Source: Daucus carota subsp. sativus
Lineage: Eukaryota; Streptophyta; Magnoliopsida; Apiales; Apiaceae
NCBI RefSeq assembly: GCF_001625215.2
Contig: NC_030384.2
Span: 31,546,527 to 31,610,526 of the forward strand
Length of the DNA: 64,000 nt
Direction: 5' to 3'
The translations under genes were made by a program, and so were the position numbers. Numbering within the stretch: position 1 is the stretch's first letter; each line of letters begins with the position of its first letter. Shown one piece after another: positions 23,812 to 32,625 of this stretch. Below the pieces are notes generated by a model. The model was not told the origin of the DNA. It worked only from the letters and a program-made list of their open reading frames with translations, and ran no database searches.

Positions 23812-24479
23812 ATAATTTAGTTCCAGTAACCACCCTGTACCAATTCTATTACATTTTTAAAGATAATCATTAGCTGTGATTTATTTAAGAAGATGTGTGT
23901 TGCAGTTGCTCCGCGAGGTTCATGTGATCTTACTGTTTATTCATGACAAGAGGACTTGGCATATTCAATATGTTGTTGCTTTCTGTTTGCACCTTGCACC
24001 TAAGATGATATTTCTGGTTTAAAATTGTGATACAATGGAAGAGCACCACAGCTCTTTCTTAAAGGGTTTTTCTTTTTTTCATTTCATAAAATCCGAAGGT
24101 ATTCCATTCGGATTTTAAAAAATGTATTTAAAATTCTTCTAGAATTCCGGGTCCTGGTTCCCAGTGTCTTGAAAATGTAATGCATTTGACAAACGGTTTT
24201 TCAATGGTGTGTCTATAAACACACAATAAGTACAAAACTGATAAGTTTCTCTTATTTTAATTGACTTAAATTATTAGTATTGGTAGACCCCTGCGTTCAC
24301 AACAACTACACCAATCAAAATAAACAAAATTCAAAGATGTTAAACAAACCCTTTGAAAAATGGTAGATATCCAGAAAAAGAAAATAGAGGATATATGTCT
24401 TTGAACTGCTTTTTATTTGAAAACCCCAAGGAGTAATAACTTGTAATGCACATGAAATCAACAACAATAAGGTACAATA
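23812..24479. other. Convergent intergenic region
   Basis: It holds the 3' flank of the MYB gene (plus) and of the unknown gene below (minus). No other feature is seen. Confidence 0.5.
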
Positions 24480-25034
24480 CTAAGTAGCAGCAATCACATA
24501 ATTATCTGTAACAAAGAACCAATCTTCATGATCATCGTCCATATCGTCCACTGATATAGTCCTCTCCACATCACCAAATCTCATCACCTCATCACTTTCA
24601 ATCCTCAAATCTTCATCACACTCATCATCATCATCATCATCATCACAATCCCACTGATCGAGCCGATCAAGAATCCCCGTAGCCGTATACTCAAAACTCC
24701 TCTTCATCCCATTAGAAGTCTGATCAACAACCTTCCAAGACACATACTTGCAATCAGAGCTCACATCCGTTGCAGACTTGAGCTTGTGTGAACCCTTGGC
24801 CTTATCTTTGGCTTTACGAGCCGGTTGCATATGACAATCGGAGCACTTGGGCTTGCCGCACCTTCCAGTGAACTTGGAATGATTGGTGGGCTTTGAGGTG
24901 ACTTTTGTGAAGAGTCCGGCTGTAGGGGGTGTGTCAAGCTTGTTGATGACTCTTCGTCGAGGGTTCGGGTTTAGTGGCGAGGGAATGCTGCAGAAGCTAC
25001 GTACCATTCCGTGCTGGCGACCCTCGCGCTTCAT
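24480..25034 (-). CDS. Conserved plant protein of unknown function, copy 1 (184 aa)
   Basis: A single-exon minus-strand gene; the ATG at 25034 was chosen because the same start (MKREGRQHGMVRSFCSIP) is kept in copy 2. A weaker, longer frame extends upstream. The conserved core has PTAGLFTKVxSKPTNHSKFT followed by GRCGKPKCSDCHMQPA, a CxxxxCxxCH pattern that could bind a metal or form disulphides, then a basic stretch (KAKDKAKGSHKLKSATD) and TGILDRL. The C-terminal third is acidic, with a run of seven Asp and the tail DDHEDWFFVTDNYV. I recognise it only as a plant-type conserved hypothetical protein and assign no function. A TATATATA box at about 25092-25106 sits about 60 bp upstream of the ATG. 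A related copy, frameshifted near its end, lies at 31957-31553. Confidence 0.8.
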   Translation of the reverse strand: MKREGRQHGMVRSFCSIPSPLNPNPRRRVINKLDTPPTAGLFTKVTSKPTNHSKFTGRCGKPKCSDCHMQPARKAKDKAKGSHKLKSATDVSSDCKYVSWKVVDQTSNGMKRSFEYTATGILDRLDQWDCDDDDDDDECDEDLRIESDEVMRFGDVERTISVDDMDDDHEDWFFVTDNYVIAAT

Positions 25035-25091
25035 GTTTGGTGTTTGATTGAGAGCTTTTGGTTTGAATTGTGAGATATGGGAGACGACGAT

Positions 25092-25106
25092 GGGTTCTAT
25101 ATATAC
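25092..25106 (-). promoter_or_regulatory. TATA box of unknown gene copy 1
   Basis: On the minus strand the sequence reads CGTATATATAGAACC about 60-70 bp upstream of the start codon, a good match to a plant TATA box. Copy 2 has an equivalent TATATATA tract near 32012-32020. Confidence 0.6.
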
Positions 25107-25479
25107 GCGATTGAGATTGGTGGAGTTTGACATTTTACTTGGAGAGCAAGAATGTTTGACAAAGTCAACGGTCGTATTGTGCAAGTATTGCTTTTTGGCC
25201 TTGTAGATAATCGGTGTCACTTAAAACATATATTCAGTGATCCTGTCATTTCATTTATATTGGTAGCATGTTATTCGATTTAGCATCTTATAGTTTTTTA
25301 TCCATAATTTTATAATTATAATGAGGGTCGAAGGCAGGAATTTGGGTTGTGTTTTGGCCTTGCATATGCTAAAAACGCTACGAAGAGGTTAAAAAATCTA
25401 TTCGATATGTACTATATAATAATAAATTTATGTATTTTGTATTACATGCATTTGAAATGGTTGTGTTATAAATTTTAAA

Positions 25480-26047
25480 ACAATATTTTTTAATTTTGGA
25501 TATATTGTTATAAATTTTAAAATAATATTTTTTAATTTCGGATATATCGAAAACAAGTTTAAGAACTATTTTTTTTTCTTCAAAATATGAAATTTTTGAA
25601 TGAAAAATATCAAAAATAAAAACTATTTTGTTAGTAATCCTAAAATTTTGAAACTCTCCACCATAAAATATTTTTTCATATTAACAATATGGAATTTTTG
25701 AATGAAAAATATCAAAAATAAAAATTACTATTTTTAGTTTTTCTGAAATTTGGAAAGTCTCCACCATGGAATATTTTTTCATATTGACAATTTGAAATTT
25801 CCTTCTAATAACTTCGAAATTGAAAAAGATAGTTTTGAAATTTTCTTTCTAATATATTTGAAACTTCCTTCAAATAATTTCAAAATCAGAAAAGATAATT
25901 TTGGAATTTTCTTTCGATATACTAAACTAAAAAGTAATTTTTGAGATTTATAATTCAGGAATTTCAGACAATTAGGAAAATAGAACGGAGCTCTTTGAGA
26001 GCCGTCATGTCAATGCCCTTCGTTTCTCCTTTATATAAATTTATTGA
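25480..26047 (-). mobile_element. Helitron fragment with 5' terminus, reverse orientation
   Basis: On the minus strand the sequence starts at 26047 with A|TCAATAAATTTATATAAAGG and continues with CTCCGTTCTATTTTCCTAAT, closely related to the 5' end of the Helitron at 1299. The 3' hairpin and CTAG end are not found, so the copy is truncated. Inside, a ~97-bp unit (containing GAATTTTTGAATGAAAAATA) is repeated at about 25590-25680 and 25690-25790. Confidence 0.6.
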
Positions 26048-26257
26048 TCATTCATGATTTGTAATGTGCAGGAATTAACTCATGACAAAATATATGTTAT
26101 ATAGTTTAAAATTTGATATAGAATTTAATTTTCAGAATATGATCATTGTAATTTGTTTTAACAGAACCATGTTTCAAAAAATTTACAAAATATATACATT
26201 TTGAAGAAGGGACTCACAATTTCTACTATGACTCGTCTTGTAAAATATGCCATTTTC

Positions 26258-26307
26258 ATTTAAGTTCTTCTTCTTCTTTTTTTTTGAAACCAATTTAAGT
26301 TCTTCTT
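26258..26307 (-). repeat. 20-bp micro-insertion with 15-bp target duplication
   Basis: The 15-mer ATTTAAGTTCTTCTT occurs at 26258-26272 and again at 26293-26307, enclosing a 20-bp insert made of a T-run and GAAACCA. On the minus strand this is TGGTTTC followed by poly(A), what an extremely 5'-truncated LINE-type insertion would leave. Confidence 0.5.
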
Positions 26308-26942
26308 AACATTTTATAATTTCATAGCATTCTCTCAGTTACATAATTTTTGTCCCATTTATTTCACATGTATTTTAATATTTTCAAAAATTAATTCTTG
26401 TTTGAACTCTAAATCTTATATAAAAAATCTAAAAAAATATGATAATTAAATAGATATTTTAAAAATCTTAAAATTCCTGAAAAAATCAAACCTGCGACGA
26501 AACTGAAACCGAAACATCAATCCAACTAGAAAGAAATCATGCTGACACATGAATCAACTGCAAAATCATGTCACTGATGACTCTGTATATGTTCGCATTG
26601 TAGACTGTACTGCATAGAGAGGACTGTAGTACTGCCACAGAAATATGAGTACAACACAGAAATATGAGTACAACTACAAGTTCTACTAGTACACAAGTAG
26701 TACAGAAACAAACACAAGCACATGTACATTACAATCAACTCAAAAGTACCATCCTCGAAACACATTCCACTCGGACCCCAATTGTGGTGGAAGTAAATGC
26801 CAGCTATTGCATAGTGAAGCTAATTGAAAATAGGCGGCTTGTAAAAGGAGTACTACAATTCGTGACTAGTCCAGCCATCCAAGCTCCCTATATAAGTAGT
26901 CACCCCGAATGGCTGGAAGTTGTCATCCCAGACTACGAAATA
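26308..26942. other. Intergenic, with a small tandem duplication
   Basis: ACAGAAATATGAGTACAAC is repeated in tandem at about 26636-26673. A 95-codon plus-strand frame (26664-26951) contains NASYCIVKLIENRRL and looks protein-like in composition, but it matches nothing I know and runs into the inverted repeat at 26943. I do not call it a gene. Confidence 0.4.
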
Positions 26943-27181
26943 CTAGTGTAGAATGGGATTGATCAGGATGGAGACGAGTATATCAACTCCGATGTTTTTC
27001 TCAATTTTCAGAACGCCGTTGAGAGCGGACCTCACAATGCAGAGTTTGCGGGTTGGAACATCATCCCGCAAATTCTGCATTGTTAAGTCCGCTCTCAGCC
27101 GCGTCTTGTCTCGAAGTTTTAGAAGAACTTTGAAGTTTTTAGACTCGTCTCCGTCATATTCAATCCCATTTTTCACTAGTA
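26941..27181. mobile_element. Foldback element (near-palindrome) with internal hairpin
   Basis: The segment 26943-27179 has inverted ends, CTAGTGTAGAATGGGATTGA and its near-complement at the right end, flanked by TA on both sides. Further inward GGAGACGAGT pairs with ACTCGTCTCC. At its centre, arms of about 34 bp (27020-27053 and 27065-27098: GAGAGCGGACCT..ACAATGCAGA..TTTGCGGG) face each other across a loop of about 10 bp. It is best read as a mariner-type or other foldback MITE. The strong hairpin could also give small RNAs if transcribed. Confidence 0.6.
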
Positions 27182-27994
27182 TCTCCTCTGTCTTCTTTCT
27201 CCTCTGGCCTTGATTGTTTCAACGTTGCTTGATGGGCGGCCGAGTGTATCAGAAATGAGGATCTATCTGATATTCATATCCAACCAATCAGTTCCCTTGA
27301 TATCTTTGCAGTTGCATTTATGCAACATTAGCATGTGACAAGAAGATCACATGAGTTGAGCTCGTGACTATGCTTCTTCTTTCACCTGTAATGTCCAATA
27401 GAGGGCTCTTCATTGCAGAATAACTTCAAGACGGCTAAACTTCGAGTGCACAAGATCTAAGAATGCGAGTGTTACACATCTCGTAGCACAATTTATTTTA
27501 GTTCAAATAATTTCTAGTGGTTTTTATGTAAAGATATGTTTCAAATATTATTATACGGTTCTTTAATTTAGTTGTACTATGGAATAATTTGATAGGCCTA
27601 GTCTTTTATATTTTTCACTTCATAATCTCAAGTTCTAAATATATATATACTGAATTTTCTTGGAATCCAATATTCAGGATGACATTCAGTCTTGACATCA
27701 GGAGAAAGTGCTTTTATAATAGTACTAAACCGTTGAAAAGTATACCAGATCTTTAAGTTTTCGAAATCAAAGGATAAAAAGTTCATTGAATAAGTATCTA
27801 TTCACAGTTCAAACTTGCACTCAATTTTCACTCAATAATCACAAGAGTTTTCATATTTGTAGTAATCTGCAACATAAATTCTATCAAGAAATCAACAATC
27901 AACAAATTACAATACCTATCTCTCTCAACTAACATGAAACTCAAGAACTAGATAAACAAAGAGTACCTATTCGCGCTTCACTTGGACTCACGAT
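27182..27994. other. Intergenic, 3' flank of the RING gene
   Basis: AT-rich sequence with no supported gene. It lies downstream of the minus-strand RING-H2 gene and probably includes its 3' UTR. Confidence 0.5.
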
Positions 27995-28786
27995 TCAGTA
28001 CCAAACAACAGTCCCACAACGTGCAGAACACAGTCCTTGTTCCTCAAGTTTAGTGAGTCTAGTTCTGCAATTGGGACAAGTTCGATTCCTTTTCAACCAA
28101 TGATCAATGCAATTGCTGTGAAAAACATGGGAGCACGGCAACTTCTCGAACTCCATCCCTGAGCTCAAATCTTCTAAACACACAGAACACGTGATCACCT
28201 CTTTTCCCTCGTATTTCCCTTTCTCTACACCTATAAAACTCGAATTCGCCTCATCCTCATCCATATCCTCAATACCATCATCCTCAATATTATCATCATC
28301 ATCCATATCATCAAACCGTCTCATCGACTGAAGTTCCTCCTCATCCGCTACTCGAAAATACGAAGCCTTAACGAAAGCATCAATCTCATAACCACAATCC
28401 ACACCATTTTCAGGGCGTAGAGAAGCCAGTTTCGTCCCGCAGTCAACTACATTGTCTACCAAAAATTTCTTTGTGGCCGGATGCAGAGCATTACATGAAT
28501 TAATAACTTGTTCACACAAATTATTAATCCTCCTCGAACGAACATCATCGAAAGAGAACTCAACAGGCTCTATCGGGTTTTCCTCATGACCTGCCCCTGC
28601 GATCAATTCATATTCGTTAGCGATTGTTTGAATACCCGGAGCGACCTCGGTTAGAACATGAACACATTGTAAGACAGTGATGTTCACTGCACAAATTCTT
28701 GTACGGTCAAAACTCTGTGTCCATGAAAGATTCATGGAATGTTCTGGAATACTCATGGCGGCGTGTTTCGTGTATACGTCAAACAA
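27995..28786 (-). CDS. RING-H2 finger protein, probable E3 ubiquitin ligase (263 aa from the first ATG)
   Basis: A single-exon gene, as is common among plant RING-H2 ligases. The C-terminal RING-H2 domain (residues 200-240) has all eight ligands: Cys200, Cys203, Cys218, His220, His223, Cys226, Cys237, Cys240, with the typical CxVCLE start and HWLKxNxTCPNCR end. A very acidic linker (about 155-180, FDDMDDDDNIEDDGIEDMDE) precedes it. The N-terminal ~150 residues are unlike any named domain I know. No membrane segment is visible, so it is likely soluble. The expected role is transfer of ubiquitin from an E2 to an unknown substrate. A TATA-like TATTTATA at about 28817-28824 lies only ~30 bp upstream of the first ATG (28786), so the in-frame ATG at 28756 (Met11) may be the real start. 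Confidence 0.85.
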   Translation of the reverse strand: MFDVYTKHAAMSIPEHSMNLSWTQSFDRTRICAVNITVLQCVHVLTEVAPGIQTIANEYELIAGAGHEENPIEPVEFSFDDVRSRRINNLCEQVINSCNALHPATKKFLVDNVVDCGTKLASLRPENGVDCGYEIDAFVKASYFRVADEEELQSMRRFDDMDDDDNIEDDGIEDMDEDEANSSFIGVEKGKYEGKEVITCSVCLEDLSSGMEFEKLPCSHVFHSNCIDHWLKRNRTCPNCRTRLTKLEEQGLCSARCGTVVWY

Positions 28787-28978
28787 AATTACAGGCAGGT
28801 GTGATTGCAGAGAGGGTATAAATAGACAACGTTGGTGTGAAAGTGGAACTACTCAGACTCTTATGAGAATTAGGATTTTTAATTAACTTGTTTTTTGGGC
28901 GTGGCTTCCACACGATATTTCTGATGAGGTGAAGATTTTTGCTTTTGGCCGCCGAGCTGGCATGATCAATAGACAATA

Positions 28979-29192
28979 ATGTTAGGGCAATGCTAGAGCC
29001 CAAAAAAAATTCCCAAAAATTTTTACCAAATGATGTGGCAAACAAGTGGCTAGTTATGATTGGGTGATTGATGAATCTGCAGGAGGGTCTCATTATTATG
29101 GGAGTGAATTCAGCCAATCAAATCTGGACACATCATTTGAGAAAATTAATTGGGACAATTTTTTGGGGTCTCTAGCATTTTCCTGGATGTTA
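28979..29192. mobile_element. MITE with AATGCTAGAG terminal repeats
   Basis: The ends read GGGCAATGCTAGAGCCC (28985 onward) and GGGGTCTCTAGCATTTTCC, forming a ~25-bp imperfect inverted repeat including A-runs. ATGTTA flanks both sides (28979-28984 and 29187-29192), perhaps the remains of a longer duplication. It lies just upstream of the RING gene promoter. It contains an open frame but no protein signature. Confidence 0.55.
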
Positions 29193-29481
29193 ACGTGGCA
29201 TAAAGTACCCCGTAGTACTAAAATATGATAATTTAACATATATTTATGATCAATAGACAATAGAAAAAAAATTATATAATGAAATGATAATTAGTCTATG
29301 TCGTTGGCTGTCAACACCCATTAATTCCGCATTTAGGGTGGTCAAGCCGTACATATTTGCGTTTTGGTTTTTCTTAAAGATCTCATTTTAAGCTGTCTGA
29401 TTATAATCAAATTATGATTAATCTTCTTTGTATTTACAATATGAATCTCTTTGCATTCTTCTTTTATTTATAAACCCTCTT

Positions 29482-30382
29482 TTTTTACCCTGTATCATTT
29501 TTTTTTTTTTGACAAAATGCAAATTCATCATACCATTAAATTAAAACAAGTCTAGTCCGGACAAATCCCCAACTGACAATGCAATCAGGTTGATAAACAA
29601 TAAAACGAGCTAAACAAATAGCCGCATTGTTTCCAGACTGCTTAACACACAGAATCCAAGGATTCTTGAAATTGAAAATGAATCGAAAGGCTTCTCGAGT
29701 AATCCAGCCTACATCAATTCCGAAAATGGTAGCTTCACAATAGTTCCATGGCTGTTGGGGTGTTCAGGCGACTCAGTTGTAAAAACTAAGCAATGAGGAA
29801 CAAGAGTACTCGAATAATGAACAACTATAATTTGTAAAAGGTGAGCACATGCGATCGCGACCGTTCCAAGCATATCCCAGCTATCTACATGCCGAGAGTC
29901 AGCTATAGACATGCCGAAAGTATTAATGATGCGATAAGTCAGATCTCTCAAAACTCTATCCCAATCATTCTCATTGATAAGACCAAAAGACATAACAACC
30001 ACGAACATAACAACGCAGAATCACCCAAAAATTGGGTACTCAATCAACACATGCCAAAAGGCGAGACGGAAAAACACAATCGGACCTTTGACTTCAAAAG
30101 ATCTGATTTATTCAGAAAACAATCAAGTCCAAGCTCAAATCCGAAACAGATCCGAGAATAAAACTCGATTGGAATCTTCGAGGTTTAAGCAACACTCGAT
30201 TTTATTGAAAAACAAAAAAAATTGGTAAATAGCGGAGAAGATGGGAGAGCAAAAAGGATTTGGTGCATGAAGAGGATGAAGGTGGAGAATGGAGAAGTGA
30301 CGGCTAGTTTTGGGAGTCGACTCTCAAACCCTAATTTGAGAGAGAAGAAGCAGCCTGTGTCATTTTTACCATGTATCATTTT
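29482..30382 (-). mobile_element. LINE-derived insertion with 20-bp target duplication
   Basis: The insert 29502-30362 (861 bp) is flanked by TTTTTACCCTGTATCATTTT (29482-29501) and the same 20-mer with one change at 30363-30382. A poly(T) at the left is the poly(A) tail of a minus-strand element. Just before the tail the minus strand encodes the C-terminal RNase H part of plant LINE reverse transcriptases (WILCVKQSGNNAAICLARF, ending VRTRLVLI and a stop near 29550). The right-hand half is a 5' UTR-like leader with a short ORF and no reverse transcriptase core. It is an internally deleted, non-autonomous LINE. Confidence 0.8.
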
Positions 30383-30417
30383 GGTGTCAAAGAAACAGAT
30401 AAATTAGGCACGATACT

Positions 30418-31155
30418 GACCGGTGCAGTGGCGGAGTGGCGGAACCAGAGTGGGCTAGGGGATGCTAGAGCCGTCAACCTCGAAAAAACAGTGTATATTT
30501 TCTTCGCAGCCCCTGCTCAATTATTCATGTTAATATAATTTAGGACACTTAGAGCGAGTTGAAAAGATGTCTTATAACATGTCCTCAGTCATAATTTAGG
30601 GCATTTCATGAAAAATATTGATTCAACAATGTGCTAGTGATGCCTAGGACAACTTCTTGAAGTCTTATTTATAAGTCACCTCTCTCTCCTTGCTTTATCC
30701 TATATTTTATAATAAATTCTTATACAAGCTCTTTTTCTCTTTGTTTTGGACTTGCTCTCAATCTAAAGAGCGTCTGATTAACAAATACTCGCTCCGTTTC
30801 AATTTACATGTCCATTTTTTTTATAAGAAAAATCATGTCACTTGTAACTTATTGCTTAAGCTTTTTCAAAGGTCTACATCCATTATGTGGCATATAAAAG
30901 TCGCTATTCCATAATTCAATTTTTTTTTCGCCGCCGCTGCTTTTTATTGTTGTATTTATATTAATGCACGCAGAACAACGTTCTCTTTTAGGCCTTTTAA
31001 CCAATTAATACGTGAAACCTAAAGAAATGGCCGTTTCTCTTGATGAATGTGACATCGAGGTTCGGTATTCAAATTTCAATCCGTCTTTTATAATCTCACT
31101 TGTTTCGAAATTTGAGCCCCCCAAATGTTAATCCTGGTTCCGCCACCGACCCGTG
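30418..31155. mobile_element. hAT-like non-autonomous element
   Basis: The region 30426-31147 starts with CAGTGGCGGAGTGGCGGAAC and ends with CTGGTTCCGCCACC, the CAGTGGCGGA-type hAT terminal repeat. GACCGGTG (30418-30425) and GACCCGTG (31148-31155) are an 8-bp duplication with one mismatch. The inside shows no transposase. A partial Stowaway-like start (TACTCGCTCCGTTTCAATTT) lies at about 30788. Confidence 0.65.
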
Positions 31156-31446
31156 ACCACATTGTCAAAGCAGAGTTGTTGTCTCAAGATATAAAACATG
31201 ACTTCACTATTCCCTGAATAAAAACCAGGAACTATTCTTCATTCTTTCTTGGTCCAAGGTTCACTCTGAGAACAACATTAGTCATTTATCCATATACATC
31301 AAAACCCTCAGAAATCATATCAACATTGCAAATGAATTATTTATTAAGAACCTCATAATGCACATAAGAATACACAATTAACTGAGAATACATAGTAGAC
31401 AAGAAAACAAAGCAAGGTTCAATCTTAAACCATAGAATTGAATTCC
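31156..31446. other. Intergenic, 3' flank of unknown gene copy 2
   Basis: AT-rich sequence with no gene seen. It separates the hAT element from the frameshifted C-terminal coding remnant of copy 2. Confidence 0.45.
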
Positions 31447-31552
31447 TCAAAGTAACATATATTTGTGTAGAAGAAAAAACCAATCTTCTTGATCATGCAT
31501 GCTCTCCATTAAATTATTCCCCATATTACAAAATCCCTTCCCCACATCACTC

Positions 31553-31957
31553 TTAATCCGAATGATCATCATAATCGTAACCTAGACGATCAAGAATCCC
31601 AGTAGCCGAATACTCATTACTTTTCTTCATCCCCTTGGTCCTCTGATCCACAAGCTGCCAAGATATGTAGCTAAAATCAATGCTAACATCGGTTGCAGAC
31701 TTGAGCTTGTGTGAACCCTTGGCCTTATCTTTCGATTTACAAGCCGGTTGCATATGACAATCGGAGCACTTGGGTTTGCCACACCTGCCTGTAAACTTGG
31801 AATGATTGGTGGGTTTTGAGGAGACCTTGGTAAATAGTCCGGCTGTAGGGGGTGTGTCAAACTTGTTGATCACTCTTCGTTGAGGATTCGGGTTTAGTGG
31901 CCAGGGAATGCTGCAGAAGCTACGTACCATTCCGTGCTGGCGACCCTCGCGCTTCAT
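31553..31957 (-). CDS. Conserved plant protein of unknown function, copy 2 (134 aa, C-terminus lost by frameshift)
   Basis: A paralogue of the gene at 24480-25034, in the same orientation and about 7 kb away. Residues 1-90 are nearly identical to copy 1, including SKPTNHSKFTGRCGKPKC and SDCHMQPA. The frame stops after GYDYDDHSD, where copy 1 has a long Asp run. Beyond the stop, the minus strand from about 31562 to 31447 carries 38 codons in another frame that still align with copy 1: RIKSDVGKGF..., then MHDQEDWFF matching DDHEDWFF, followed by a stop. A single indel in the Asp-coding tract therefore shortened the protein by about 35 residues. The conserved core is intact, so a shortened protein may still be made. 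TATATATA upstream (about 32012-32020) suggests a working promoter. Function unknown. Confidence 0.75.
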   Translation of the reverse strand: MKREGRQHGMVRSFCSIPWPLNPNPQRRVINKFDTPPTAGLFTKVSSKPTNHSKFTGRCGKPKCSDCHMQPACKSKDKAKGSHKLKSATDVSIDFSYISWQLVDQRTKGMKKSNEYSATGILDRLGYDYDDHSD

Positions 31958-32625
31958 GTTTGGTATTTGATTGAGAGCTTGTGATTGGTTTTGGGGAAGA
32001 GGCAGGTATCATATATATAGGCCATAGAGAATTTGGATTTGATTCCAAGCAGGCTTGTGGAACACACAGAAATTTTGCTTGAAGACCAAGGAAGCATGAT
32101 ATGGGGAAAGTCAATGATAGTAGTGCTCACCAAGTCTATAGAGATTGAAACACACATGACACAACTTAAGGACATTTTCTATATATAAAAAAAGAATTTA
32201 TTAATCATATTCAATTTACCAACAGTTCTAAAAGAGGCTTGTTGTCAAATGAGTGCCCCCTTAAGCTGCTAAAGCTGATCAAATTCCTCATCCTCAGTTT
32301 AGTCACTAAAAGATTAGCATAGTATCACAATGGGTGCATCTTGTAGAAGAAACTCGACTATTACCAAAACCAAGTTAGATCTTTCGTTAAATCGCAGAAG
32401 ATCATTACAGTAAAGATGTTTTGAAAAAAATCTAAATTACATTTACACAATTTCAGAAAAGATCAGCACTTCTATAGGACCTGTGGTCAATTGGGCAAGT
32501 GAGTAAAGTATTTGACTCTCCCCCGAACAATACTTGGTACATTCTTTATAGTTTACGACACATGTGAGCTTTCAATCTTGAATGGGTTGAACACCAGACA
32601 CTGGTTCAAAGTTAAATGTGAATTT
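31958..32625. other. Intergenic: promoter of copy 2 and 3' flank of the membrane-protein gene
   Basis: The TATATATATGATACC box of copy 2 lies at about 32008-32020 (minus). The remainder shows no gene. The right part likely contains the 3' UTR of the At3g27390-like gene, which ends at 32626. Confidence 0.5.

Noticed and set aside
26664..26951. 95-residue gene with NASYCIVKLIENRRL
   Set aside because: It begins inside a tandem repeat, ends in a foldback element, and has no recognised domain.
30185..30407. Overlapping ORFs near 30.2-30.4 kb as genes
   Set aside because: They lie inside the LINE-derived insertion bounded by the 20-bp duplication and represent its leader region.
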